Shown: positions 1 through 10,537, counted from the first letter of the stretch. The stretch is DNA of 38,212 bases from Poronia punctata (GCA_022579005.1 MU401763.1:1-38212), one strand, 5' to 3'. Notes: generated by a model from the sequence alone, not told the origin. Made by a program: numbers and translations.

Positions 1-1205
1 CTTAATTTATAGCTAATTATTTTATTAGCGCTGCTTATAAAGTAAGCAATAAACTATATATATATAAGTAATTAAAATATGCTTATTTATATTAAATATA
101 CTATATTATAAATAAAAGCAAAAATTATACTAAATATAAAATTTGTTAATACTAAGCTTTTAGTAATAAAAATAAGCTATACTTTTAAATTTTTAAAAAA
201 AATAAATTTATAATAATAATACTAGCTTTATAAGTGCAAAATTAATAAAATAGCATAAATTTAATAAGTTTATTTTTAAGCTTATAACGCTATTATGTTT
301 ATAAAGCAATAATAAAGTTAAAAAAGTTAATAAAAACTTTAAAAAAATTATACTTTATAAAGCTATAATAAACTAATATTATAACTTATTTACTTTATTT
401 ACTTTTATAGTATAAATATATAATTAAGTACTTAAGCTTAGTAGCTATAATAATTATTTTTTTTTATTTAGTACTAAGCTATTTTAAAGTATAAACGCTA
501 TAAAATATGCTAAATATATTTATAAACTAACTAAAAAAAAAAAAAAAGCATAAAAAAAGCTAGCACTTTATTATAAAATACTAATAGTATGCTAGCAATA
601 TAATAGCATAATAGCGTTTTAAAACTAAATTTAAGCTTATTTATAAAAAAAAAAAAGTTTAATTTATATTTATAGCACTAAAAATTAGGTACTATAAATA
701 TAGTAATAAGTATATAAAGCTAAACCTTTTTATAATAGCTTTTAAGTAATTATTAGTTACTATTTAAGCAATATATACTAACTTTAAAGCTTAAAAAATA
801 TAGTATTAATAAATAAATATAATAGCACTAACTTATTTTTAGTATACTTAAAAAATAGCTACTTTATAAAAAGCTTATAATATATAAGTAAAATAATGCT
901 ATAGTAAAATAAAAAAAAATTATTAACGTTAGCTAGAATTAATTAAAGTAGTTAAAATAGCAGCAAAGTTTATAATAATAGCAAAAAGTATAAAAATATA
1001 ATTAAAAACAATTATACTAGCAAAAAAAATAATATAAATTTACTAGTTATAAAAATAAGTAAACTATATAAAATAAAAGTACTAATATATAAAAAATAAT
1101 ATAAAACAATTAAAAATAAGTACTAAGTATAGTATTTATTTATATTTTATATATTTTAAACTTTTAAATACTTTCTTTTTATTTTACTTAGTATATAATA
1201 TATTA
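1..1205. repeat. AT-rich block, probably RIP-decayed repeat
   Basis: This stretch is overwhelmingly A and T with very dense TpA steps. The few remaining G and C bases sit mostly in GpC-type contexts such as AGC, GCT and ACT. No reading frame of useful length survives. The edge at about 1200-1250 is abrupt: normal mixed sequence with ordinary CpG and CpA content starts near 1250. In filamentous ascomycetes this is the classic result of repeat-induced point mutation (C to T, mainly at CpA) acting on a transposon or other repeat. The original element cannot be named from the sequence. A true AT-isochore without RIP is the alternative. Confidence 0.8.
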
Positions 1206-2954
1206 ATAGGTCTTCTATACTAGTTAACACAAGTTTACGTACTTTAATTAGTACGTCAAACCACGTTGGCACCGTAGGACCAGAAGCACAGAGATACCAG
1301 TAGAGAGTTTACAAGTGAGGGGCTAACCTAAGGTGGAGGAATATCTAATAGAACATCCCCGCACTGCCCCTCACCTCATCATATCATTTACTCTCCAAGT
1401 TGTTTACACCTTGCAACATAATTGACATCTTTGGCTATTTGTCTATGTGAATATCGCAGTGGATATACCCAAGACTCTATCCCTTCCATGGGTTTTTATA
1501 TCTGGACCCTGGCACGCTGGCCCGTGGTCTACCCCGCTGGTTGCAGAGGCTGCCCATAGCAATTACAACCAGAAACGCCCTGGACAACAATTGCCTAATC
1601 TACCATGTTGTGCTGCGTTTTACATACGATGCCTTGATGACAGGATATAGCCACAGTATCTGCTCTACAAGATGTGCTACAAAAGGCCTACGTTGACGAG
1701 CCATCGCACAAAGCTGTTGAGGAAGTTCTGGTCCAACGTTTTACAACTGTCCAACCTCAAGGTGGGGGAAACGACCCGTTGAATACATACGTTGGCCATA
1801 CATACATGTAGGGAGGTATCCGTTCATCGGTTTCTTCCGAACCCTTGCTTTGCTTGCCGAATGAAGCGGTACAGGCCACGAGACCGCTGGCTAGACATAT
1901 GGACGGCCCCCCATCCATGTCAATCACTGTGACGGTAAGCACGGAATAAGAAGTAGCGAAGGAGGCGGGGTTCTATTCCTACGCACTTATTAGGCAGTTG
2001 CAAACAAACCTGGGTTGAAGCGGGATTCCTGGTAGGTTTACCCCCAAGTTGATCTGACTTCCCCTCATGTACTTGCGCAGATCAAACATCAACAACGAGG
2101 TTTTGGCCCAAACACATCGTAGAGTGGATGTAGACAGCTAGTGCTTGATTTGACAGACGACCACCAATTCTTCCGGAGTCTGAGCCGGAGCCAAAGTTAA
2201 ACCAAGGAAACGCCAGCGCAAGTTGAAGTACAGGCACAGGCACCAGGACAATCTTGTAACGGCCTCCCACAACGAGTAAATCCTAGCTTAACCATCCCTT
2301 GCTCCTGTGTACCAAGTTTATATAGGCAGTACTGAGGTGCGGGACGGGTAGACTAGGTAGGTACGCTGCCCCTCTGCCTTCTCCTATTAAACTTTGCAAA
2401 GGTCCAACTAGAGAGGCTACTTTTGGTTGTCAACGGCCCCAGGAAGGAACAATAAAGGTGGGCCGCGCGACCTCGGTATTCATATTCCACTTCAATTCCA
2501 TCGTTATAGTCTTAACTAGCCTATCATATGTATCATTTGACAAATGACTTCTCCAAGTCGGACACTCCCCCAGCAAATAACCGTTGGTGGGGTGTGACCC
2601 CCAAGGGAGCTACTTTGGACCCTTGTTGCGAATACAGATTATAACTCGATGGTTGCTTCCATATACAGAACACACATTGTGGAAGGTGACAACGCTCAGT
2701 GACTTCAAAACGCCTATAAATTTCGTAGTGGACCATCGTGCCTGGTAAGGCCGAGCGAGTTCCGCAAGTTTTACTTTTGATATAAGGCTGCGTTGTGGAT
2801 TCCCACCACAAAACTACATGTATCGAACCTAATTACATGTACAGAGGCGACAGCTCATAACATCTCCGAGCTTTTCTTTTTCCTCTCGGAATCCCTTTTA
2901 CACCCTTATTATCACCCGACAGCTCAGTTCGATTACAGACAGGATTAGCCCAGG
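1206..2954. other. Intergenic region, no supported gene
   Basis: Between the AT-rich block and the first clear gene I see no intact gene. Short open stretches exist on both strands but have no recognisable domain and no consistent splice structure. A possible decayed coding relic at 1451-1811 is listed separately. The last 200 bases before 2955 are pyrimidine-rich (for example around 2872-2910), as expected for a fungal promoter and 5' leader. Confidence 0.6.
1451..1811 (+). pseudogene. Possible decayed coding relic
   Basis: Two neighbouring frames look protein-like but do not join into one gene. The frame open from 1451 to 1692 reads through a stretch containing DPGTLARGLPRWLQRL, and the frame open from 1641 to 1808 contains ALQDVLQKAYVDEPSHKAVE and ends at TAG 1809-1811. 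The second begins right after a CAG at 1641-1643 that could be a splice acceptor, but no convincing donor or start codon was found. I do not recognise the family with any certainty; the first piece vaguely recalls the region between the membrane anchor and the I-helix of fungal P450s. It may also be chance. Confidence 0.2.
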
Positions 2955-4559
2955 ATGGCTACGATACAGTCACCCAAGGATCTCTTGCGAGCTCGGTTCG
3001 TGGGCAAAACTCTCCAGCAGGTCCCCACTCCGGCGGTCGTGCTGGATCTGGCCAAAGTAGAGAACAACTGCAACTTAATGCTCAGGGCAGCCGAGAGACA
3101 ACAACTTAATTGGAGAGCACACATCAAAACCCACAAGGTGAGTGCTAAAACTTAGTCGAAATCGTCGTGAGCTTCGGCTTTGTATAGACCAGACTGACTG
3201 ATATGGGAGAAAAAAAACACCACGTGATAGACTGAGGAGTTAACGAGGTTACAAGTGGGAAATGAAGCATCTACCGCTGTAAACATCGTCACTTCGACTC
3301 TGGCCGAGGCCGAGAACGTTGTGCCACTCTTGAAAGAGTACCAGGCGAAAGGTCGGCAAGTGAATGTATGTACACCTCTGAACAGACTTGGATACAGCAT
3401 AGAGTGAGTTCTACTGACACGCCATACCAAGGTGCTCTATTCGTTTCCCCTTTACGCATCTAGCGTAGATCGGCTGGCTGCTATCTCATCCCAGCTAGGC
3501 CCGGGCGGCCTGACGGTAATGGTCGACCATCCAGAGCAGGTAAAACTCTTGACCTTACTCGCCTCCAAGTCAGGCAACAGGCCATTAGTATTCCTCAAGG
3601 TCAACGTCGGAAGCAACCGGGCTGGTGTACTACCGACATCCCCCGTCTGCACAACCATGATCAGGGAGCTCCTCCTCTCTGAAACCGTAGGCTCTTCCAT
3701 ATTCTGGGGGCTGTACTGCCATGCCGGACACTCGTACAAGTCAAGGAAGGACTGGGAGGCAATGGGCATCCTCGGCATCGAATTCGCCACCCTTTACGAC
3801 GTCGCCCGCGCCGTTCAGAAAGACCGCCCAGGAAAAGAACTCGTACTATCCGTAGGCGCCACACCAACTGTGAAGACACTTCAGCACCCTGACTTCGACT
3901 CCGCTGGCACAGAGACGGGCCCGGCGAAAGAAAGCGCAATGTTGGTAACGTCGGGCGGCCGTAGCGCAGCGACGGAACAACTAAAGGATCTCATGGCTCG
4001 GATGCGCAACGAAAGTCTAGCTCTCGAGGTACACGCGGGCGTGTACCCGACTCTCGATATCCAACAGATCGCGGCTCACTCATGTGACGCCTCGCAACTA
4101 AAGCCTTCGGATATCGCCATTAGCGTCCTCGCCGACATAGCCTCCGTATATCCGGAGCGCGGACCAGGCGGTACCACGGAAGCGCTGGTGAACGCCGGAT
4201 CGCTCGCTCTCGGCCGCGAGCCCTGCGAAGACATGGGCGAGGTCAAAGGCGTGCATTACAACTCATGGGGTATCTTGATGCCCTGGGCAGGCGTCGCCAA
4301 CGACGTCCCCGGCCCCGAATTCCCCGCTGTCCACGGCGGTTGGCAGGTAGCTCGCATCGCGCAGGAACACGGCACATTATCGTGGAAGGGACCCAAAGAG
4401 ACGGAGACGCCGCTTGCTGTTGGCCAGCGCGTGCGCATCTGGCCCAACCACTCGTGTATCACGGGCGCAGGTTATCCGTGGTACCTTGTTGTCGATTCGA
4501 GAAATAGCGGCCGCGAGGACGAGATTGTTGATGTTTGGCCGCGGTGGAATGGGTGGTGA
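2955..4559 (+). CDS. D-serine dehydratase-like PLP enzyme (alanine racemase N-terminal fold)
   Basis: The enzyme most likely deaminates D-serine to pyruvate and ammonia (Dsd1 type); D-threonine aldolase is the related alternative. Three exons, 2955-3137, 3231-3365 and 3432-4559, all in phase 0, give 481 residues. The first acceptor (GATAG, 3226-3230) was chosen because it restores the family sequence THK-TEELTRLQVG; the second gives VN-VLYSFPLYAS. The PLP lysine is K58 in HIKTHK, the glycine-rich PGGTTE and NAGSLALGREP segments are present, and the C-terminal PNHSC motif (H446, C448) is the zinc-binding His-x-Cys pair of eukaryotic D-serine dehydratases. Residues about 262-290 form an extra polar loop relative to the homologues I remember. 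No targeting signal is obvious, so it is probably cytosolic. The gene converges on Arp4, with 515 bases between the stop codons. Confidence 0.9.
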
Positions 4560-5074
4560 ACGTGATAGGTGGTGTCTTTACGAGTAATCCTCCCCGACGA
4601 AGCAAGGCGACTGGCGACTGGCGACTGGCGAAAGGTATTGTTATAGCATTGGTAAAAACATAGCTTCGCATCAAATATAGTAAACGCCTCCTCCTAACTT
4701 GGAAGAAGAAAAAGAGAAATAATTCAAAACCCTCGCAGTCATCCCGTAATTAGGTAGCTTGATGGGCCGTAGCAGAGAATACACCGATGTCCTGACGTAG
4801 GTAGATGATTCTTTTTATTCCGCCCTTCCCTCGCTCGCTTCACCATTGCTCCTCCGGCGAAGCTTTAGTCTCTTTCGATAAGATAAATCTACCTTTTCCC
4901 CCGCAACTCCGTACGCCAAAGGCCGTACAATAATAATAAAACAGAGCATTCGTTACTCTCATCTACAGTATCATAATTAAGAAAAAAGACGTCTCAGCGG
5001 CTTCCTTTATCTAAAGTTATCCCTGCCAGAATATTGATAGGGACCACCGAATATACGGAAAGAGCCAGACAAGA
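4560..5074. other. Convergent 3' intergenic region
   Basis: This gap between two convergent genes holds their 3' untranslated regions. A short tandem of CTGGCGA units is visible at about 4609-4629, and an AATAATAATAAAA run at about 4928-4940 could serve in 3'-end formation on the plus strand. No gene is seen. Confidence 0.5.
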
Positions 5075-6575
5075 CTACTTGCAGCGCTTCTCGACAATGC
5101 CGGCGCCATTTTCCTCGTACTCCTTACGCGAGATCCACATCTGGTGGAACGTGCCCAGACTAGCGAGGATACTGCCGCCTATCCAGGCGCCGAAGCGACG
5201 CTCCGTCGCCAGGCCGGCAGCGTGTAGTTTGATCTTCATGCCCGGGTGCATAGTCATGAGCTCGTTGTTGAGACGGTCATTGAAGCCGTTCAGAAGGCTG
5301 GTGCCGCCGGTGACTACGACGTTGCCGAGCAGGTTAGGCCGCAGATCCACGTCGACGGCGTTGAGGCAGGCTTTGATCATTTCCGGGATCGTCTGCGCCT
5401 TGCTGCCGTCCGGGCTGGGATAGGCGGCATTCTCGTCCCACATGCCCTCCGACACGCGATACCGCTGTTCGCGCCACATCTGGTTCCATCCGTCGGGCAT
5501 CTCGAAGACGCGGCCCGGTTGCGTCTTGACGAGATCCTCGTTTCCGGGGTTCAGGTACCGGCCGGGACCGCGCCATACTTCCACCACGGATTCCTTGAAC
5601 TGCGTGAGGACACGCTCTTCTTCGTACGCGCGGAAGGAAGGCGAGAACTCGAAACCGAATTTGCGGAGCTTGGCTTGTGCAGGTGCGCCGGCGTCGACGG
5701 CCGTCTTGCTTTCGACCATGCAATAAGGTATGACGTTGACCTTGGGCTCATTGCTATCCCACATGGTCTGGATCTGCTGGGACAGCCAGAGCCCGCCAAT
5801 GTGGGACTTTTGCACCGAGCGTTTGAGGATCATGCCGTCGTGTATGGCGGTGACGCTTGTGTTGGCGCCGCCAACGTCGATTACGAGCGCAGAAGCCTTG
5901 CCGGCTGCGAAAGCGGCGCAGACGGGCGTTCTAGACATCCAGAATGCGGGGCATCCCCAGTTCTCCATGGCGATCTCGATGGACTTCTCGCGGGCTTTCC
6001 CAGTGTTCCAAGGTGCTTCGGTCATGAGCAGGGGGCTTTCTGCCAATGGCTTTTCCTGGTTCTCCGCGTCCTCCATGGCGATGTCGCCTTCGCCATCTGC
6101 TGGATCGTTCAGGCCGTTTTTGCTCGGAGGCGTCTGCCGGTAGGGCTGTAGGCGGCCGACGAGCATGCTCTCCCATAATTTCGTAGCGGCATCCCAGTCC
6201 TCCACCACACCCTCGGTGCGCGACATGTAGTTGTTTACTTCCAGATCGGGACGGGGGTATAGAGACTCGTCGCCGAAGACATTCGTGTACGTTGTCGTAG
6301 TCGAATCCGAGTTGCTAGTCTTCAATCTCGCGTAGAATGATGGCTGCACGGATTTGGGGACATCTTCGCCGGCAAAGCCAGCGCGGGTATGGCAGTATCC
6401 GGCATCGAGAACAAGGGCCGATACTTCGTCTATAGGAGTTTGGCACAATGGTTAGCGATGCCAAAGCATGCTAGCACAAGGCTGCGAATTGATGATATGG
6501 TGGGATGCAATACGTACCTCCACCATAGACATCCAATGGTGCCTGGGTGTTTGGAAGAGGCTGTTGAGCAGCCAT
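5075..6575 (-). CDS. arp4: Actin-related protein 4 (chromatin remodelling / NuA4 subunit)
   Basis: Arp4 is the nuclear actin-related protein shared by the NuA4 acetyltransferase and the INO80 and SWR1 remodellers. Two exons, 6575-6518 and 6429-5075, with an 88-nt intron (donor GTACGT), give 470 residues, the usual length. The split codon at the junction creates VYGGDEVSALVLDAGY, the Arp4 N-terminal signature; starting at the ATG at 6448 would instead translate intron sequence. Actin-fold nucleotide motifs are visible: LVLDAGYCHTRAGFAGED, VIDVGGANTSVTAIHDG and VVVTGGTSLLNGF. The C-terminus FGAWIGGSILASLGTFHQMW followed by EKRCK is typical of Arp4. An acidic polar insertion (about residues 115-155) lies in the usual Arp4 variable loop. 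It is divergent from the PIG-P gene, with 466 bases between start codons. Confidence 0.95.
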
Positions 6576-7041
6576 ACTAAGGGTAGATGGGTATCGGTCG
6601 AAGGAACTGGGTATTTAATCAAATGAGTGTGGCGCCAGAAACCATCAAATCCGGTTGACAAGTGAGTTTGTCGCGAAGCTTCTAAAGTTGATGTTGGATC
6701 GCGTTAGTGGAAATTGGTGATTAGGACGGAGCTCAACTTTGAACAATCGCGTGTGGCTGGTGGAACTGCAGGTATGTTGTGTCAACCAATAAGTATCCTG
6801 TACCCGTAGTCTAAGGAGAATTGGCCGAGAGAGCAGCCAAGGCCGTAGTACTTAAAACTTAGAGGATACACCCTGCGTAATTCCCTACTAGCGTGATCTG
6901 GACCTGCACAAGTGCTGTTACGGTACCTCTTGAAGTTATTTCGTACGAGCACACCCTGTCGTGCCTGTTGGTCAAACTCTCGATACTTACAGAAGCGCAG
7001 GTAGATATTGTGAAAAAAGACAATGCCGAGCATGGTTCAAC
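6576..7041. promoter_or_regulatory. Divergent promoter region of arp4 and PIG-P genes
   Basis: This 466-base gap separates the two divergent start codons and must contain the promoters and 5' leaders of both genes. I see no clear TATA box or named operator. An open frame continues upstream of the PIG-P start to 6961 but has no recognisable protein content, so I treat it as leader. Confidence 0.5.
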
Positions 7042-7830
7042 ATGTCGATGTTGCTGTCCGATGAAAATGAAGGGAAGGATTATTATTCCGACAATCAATC
7101 CCACGCCTCATCCTCCCCATCTTCAAGCGACGAAGAACCCTTTCCTCCCCCACCGCCAGCCCAAAACTACTTTGCACCTCCTTTCTACGGGCGACCTCCG
7201 ACCCCTCTGCCACCATCGCCGTCGCTGACTTCTCTGCTCCGACCTTCGCGGCCGACGACGCCGGATCCCTCCGACGATGACATCGAGCCCGTGCCCCGCG
7301 CATCTCCCAAGGTGCCCACGTACGAATACTACGGTTTCGTAGTCTATCTATTCTCGTCGCTCACCTTTCTGATCTACCTGTTATGGGCGTACCTGCCCTC
7401 GCCCTTCCTCCATGCCCTGGGCATCTACTACTATCCGAACCGTTGGTGGGCGCTGGCGATCCCGTCCTTCATCGTCATGCTGATCGTGTACATCTACGTG
7501 GCGCTGGCGCTGTATAACACCGAAGTTCTGACGCTGCCCATGACGTCCATCGAGACTATCGTCGACGAGGCTGCCAAGATCGCCACCATAGACAGCAAGG
7601 GGCGCATCAGGAGAGTCTCGGGAAGAGGCGAGCGGAGACAGATGACGGAGGAAAAGGCGCGACGGCTGGATTGGAAGGAGGTTTGGAACAAAGGCACAGA
7701 TGCTGTCATGGATGTTCCGCTTGCCGGTGTCTGCGAGGTTCTCTATGGGGATCTGGCCGATGAGGCCGGGGGCGAGGATAGGATACGGGAGCGAGATGTT
7801 TTGTATAATGATACCCTCAGCTTTTCGTAA
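7042..7830 (+). CDS. PIG-P subunit of GPI-N-acetylglucosaminyltransferase (Gpi19-like)
   Basis: PIG-P/Gpi19 is a small subunit of the ER complex that transfers GlcNAc to phosphatidylinositol, the first step of GPI-anchor synthesis. The single exon encodes 262 residues. The first 90 are a disordered Ser/Pro/Asp-rich cytosolic segment, common in fungal members. Then come YEYYGFVVYLFSS with a first membrane helix (about 98-119), the family hallmark YYYPNRWWALAIPSF, a second helix (about 135-157), and NTEVLTLPMTSIETIVDEA, all diagnostic of PIG-P. The C-terminal 100 residues are polar and basic-acidic mixed. ATG 7042 was chosen over 6961 because it begins the protein-like segment (MSMLLSDENEG); 7048 is a further in-frame ATG. 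Confidence 0.93.
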   Translation: MSMLLSDENEGKDYYSDNQSHASSSPSSSDEEPFPPPPPAQNYFAPPFYGRPPTPLPPSPSLTSLLRPSRPTTPDPSDDDIEPVPRASPKVPTYEYYGFVVYLFSSLTFLIYLLWAYLPSPFLHALGIYYYPNRWWALAIPSFIVMLIVYIYVALALYNTEVLTLPMTSIETIVDEAAKIATIDSKGRIRRVSGRGERRQMTEEKARRLDWKEVWNKGTDAVMDVPLAGVCEVLYGDLADEAGGEDRIRERDVLYNDTLSFS

Positions 7831-8562
7831 AGCTTCGCATTGCAACGGCGTTTTGGAGGTTAAAGAGCTTCGAGATTTTGCTACAATTCGTAGAAACTCA
7901 GGGGAAATATGACGTAGAGATAGTTTACTCTACGAGTTGTCGATATTGGAGACAATTGCGAATCTCCAATGATGGATCAGCCCCTTACGCTCCAGGAAGA
8001 AAGTGTGGTGATGGCTACCAAACCGGGGGACTCTCCTGAGACTTGTCAGGATTAAAACCATACCGATAGTGCTCACCTACTTTGTATATGAGTACACTGA
8101 CAAGCATTCAATTTGAAAGTAGGCAACTTTCCAGGTTTTCTCTTGCTATAACCAAATATTGTAGCGGGTAATAAGTCCGAGTGACGTGAGTATGCCGGCA
8201 TGTGCAACTGACCAGTATAAAGTATCTTTGCGCAAACCCAAACGTAGATCTACCGGGTAGGTTTGCCCACCCACTCACTCAGTTACCCACCAAAATGTAC
8301 CTCCTGAAAACATCCAGAACGAAACTATCAGACTTGTACGATCATCTCAGTATTCTTCTAAGGTCTAGACAGACAATAATTCATCTTGAAATCCTAAATA
8401 TGACGCAGTAAAACTAGACCAAAGGCCATCAAATCTCATCCACTCGTCTCTCCGCCTTTATCAAACCACACAAATTTTGACAGAAAACCCCATTCATCCA
8501 CCTCACCCCTCCTCACTGGCAGAAAAAAAAACCACCGGATGTGAAGAAGGAAGAAAAGCGAA
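7831..8562. other. Intergenic region, no gene seen
   Basis: This 732-base stretch between two plus-strand genes has no supported gene. It holds the 3' region of the PIG-P gene and the promoter of the oxygenase gene. The sequence at about 8430-8530 is pyrimidine-rich and ends in a short A-run just before the start codon at 8563, typical of fungal promoters. Confidence 0.5.
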
Positions 8563-9390
8563 ATGGAAGAACTCCCCATATCTCCCCGCGGTCTTAAATT
8601 CCAACAAGACTTCATCTCACCCTCTCACGAAGCCGAGTTAATAAATATATTCCGTCACTCCTTAACCTGGCCCGAGGCCAAAAAACCGGGTGCCAGGCTC
8701 TCGCTACATTACGGGTACACATTCGACTACAAGACCTTTGGTATCGACCCGGATATACCCTATAGGCCTTTTCCCGACTGGCTCGTGCCGCTTATACCAA
8801 AACTTGATTATTATTCGGACAGTCGAGAAGAAGAAGGAGAAAAAGAAAAAGAAAGATTGCTACCGGATCAGGTCTGTCTACAGTATTATCCGCCCGGAGC
8901 AGGCATCCCGCCCCATGTGGATACGCATTCGGCATATGATGAGTTGTATGCGCTGAGCCTGGGGTCTCCTGTCGTCATGCAGTTTCGACATAAGCGTGAG
9001 AATGAAACGGGGGAGAGTGAGAATACTGAGATTGTTGATGTCGATCTTCCCCCGCGAAGCATGATGCAGATGACGGGAGACTCGAGACTACACTGGGAAC
9101 ACGGGATCAAGAAGCGGAAGAAGGACGTCCTCCCCGATGGAACGGTTAGGTTGCGCCAGGATCGCTGGAGTATTACTTATAGATGGTTGCGCGAAGGGGG
9201 GGTCTGTGAGTGTGGGGACGTGAGGCTTTGTGATACGGCGCAGAGGAGGGCGGGCGTCGAGCGTGAGTATAGGTGGAAACAACAGGTTGTTGGTGCGAAA
9301 GAAGATGAGGAAGGGAATGGGAACGATATAGGAGGGAAAGGCGATGGTGGTAGTGATAAACAAAATAATATAGACTCGTCTCCGCCTTAG
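8563..9390 (+). CDS. AlkB-family 2-oxoglutarate/Fe(II) oxygenase, ALKBH8-like
   Basis: A single-exon 275-residue dioxygenase of the AlkB superfamily. Iron ligands are visible as H118 and D120 in PPHVDTHSAYDE and H180 in the LHWEHGIKKR segment, the WxHGI arrangement seen in ALKBH8-type proteins. The 2-oxoglutarate arginines are in DRWSITYRWLR (R201, R207). YYPPGAGIPPHVDTHS and YALSLGSPVVMQF match the ALKBH8 subgroup, which in animals oxidises wobble-uridine side chains in tRNA; whether this short fungal protein acts on RNA, DNA or protein is unknown. It lacks the RRM and methyltransferase domains of animal ALKBH8. A Lys/Glu-rich loop follows residue 86, a Cys pair (GVCECGDVRLC) lies behind the catalytic core, and the tail is Gly/Asp/Lys-rich. 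It converges on the cyclophilin gene, 134 bases away. Confidence 0.9.
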   Translation: MEELPISPRGLKFQQDFISPSHEAELINIFRHSLTWPEAKKPGARLSLHYGYTFDYKTFGIDPDIPYRPFPDWLVPLIPKLDYYSDSREEEGEKEKERLLPDQVCLQYYPPGAGIPPHVDTHSAYDELYALSLGSPVVMQFRHKRENETGESENTEIVDVDLPPRSMMQMTGDSRLHWEHGIKKRKKDVLPDGTVRLRQDRWSITYRWLREGGVCECGDVRLCDTAQRRAGVEREYRWKQQVVGAKEDEEGNGNDIGGKGDGGSDKQNNIDSSPP

Positions 9391-9524
9391 ACTACCTTTT
9401 CTTTTTTGGTTGTTTGTGGTTGATATCATGATGTTTTTGGCCTCGCCTTGGTTAGGTATATGGCAATCCTACTAACCTACAGCAAAGCAACCCGACACGA
9501 ACATCACAGACTCCGTACTTTACC

Positions 9525-10537
9525 TCACATCTCCCCACACTGCGCAATAACAACATCCATATCGGGAACATCTCTCCCCCTTCTGCCCGTCTTCGTATTC
9601 TCCATCATCCTCACAACCTCCATACCCGAATAGACCTTTCCAAACACGACATGTTTCCCATCTAGATGGGGAGTTTTCTCCGTCGTTATGAAGAATTGAC
9701 AACCATTCGTATTCGGACCCGAGTTCTTAAACGTAAACTTTGTTAGCATTATCTAGAATCAAGAGAGTCTTGTTTATTTCGTCTTTGGAAAAAAAAAAAA
9801 AAAAAAAAAAACCGTACAGCCATGGAAAGTAAACCCGGTTGATCATGTTTCAGCGTAAAGTTCTCGTCGGCGAACTTGCTTCCGTAGATAGACTGTAGAT
9901 TCAGAATTTCATTTATTTTAGTCCAATTCATCTTAGGCAGGCCGGCCCAGCAAAAACTTACAGCACTTCCACTACCATTTCCATTCAAGAAATCACCTCC
10001 CTGACACATGAACTTTGGGATCTATACATATACACAAGAACGAGAAATTAGCCAAGTTGAAATCCCGGGTTTTTTTTAAAAAAAGAGAGAGAAACAAACA
10101 AACAAACAAAAAACTCACAATCCGATGGAATTTGCTCCCCTTGTAACCTTGGGATTGTCCGCGCTCATTCTTACTCTCGCCCGTACAGAATTGACGGAAG
10201 TTTTCCGCCGTACGGGGGACCACGTCTTTGAATAGCTCAAAGGTGATTCGGCCGAGTGGTTCACCTTTTTTGTTTTTTTTTATTTCATGTAAGCTTAATC
10301 GCTAGGTTAGGAGCTACAAGTGCACGGTTACGGGTAACTTACCACCGAGCGTAATGTCGAAGAAAACCCTAATTTACTTGTTAGCTACCTTAGTTGGATA
10401 GGTATCGGATTTTGTGTTACGCGTGTAAGTTTGGACACATCCGCCGGCCCAAGATGTGGATGAGAGGCTGTTGAAGTTTATAAGTTAATGGAAACGTACA
10501 GGGGATTTCCAGACGCGGGGAGCTCTGTAGGTGGCAT
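9525..10537 (-). CDS. Cyclophilin, PPIH/Cyp3-type peptidyl-prolyl cis-trans isomerase
   Basis: A cyclophilin that catalyses cis-trans isomerisation of peptidyl-prolyl bonds; its closest match by eye is PPIH/Cyp3, the U4/U6-snRNP-associated type, because of its start ([17 protein letters not shown]) and end (VVIAQCGEM). Six exons, 10537-10500, 10368-10343, 10264-10119, 10021-9962, 9892-9818 and 9725-9525, join in frame to 181 residues. Core motifs are intact: [15 protein letters not shown] (catalytic R69 with F74, M75, Q77), [30 protein letters not shown] and [11 protein letters not shown]. The position equivalent to CypA Trp121 is His135, which in other cyclophilins goes with weaker cyclosporin binding. 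Five introns in about 1 kb make it the most intron-dense gene here. It lies in tandem downstream of VPS8, 383 bases apart. Confidence 0.93.
9789..9811. repeat. A23 homopolymer inside a cyclophilin intron
   Basis: An uninterrupted run of 23 A on the plus strand, read as T23 on the coding strand. It starts only six bases after the 5' splice site (GTACGG) of the last cyclophilin intron. Length variation or an assembly error is likely at such a run. Confidence 0.9.

Noticed and set aside
5246..6151. 301-codon plus-strand frame over the arp4 gene
   Set aside because: It is antisense to a clear Arp4 exon and has no domain, splice logic or start context.
6448..6448. Alternative start codon for Arp4
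   Set aside because: Translation from here begins in intron sequence; the upstream exon at 6575-6518 restores the conserved YGGDEVSALVLDAG junction.
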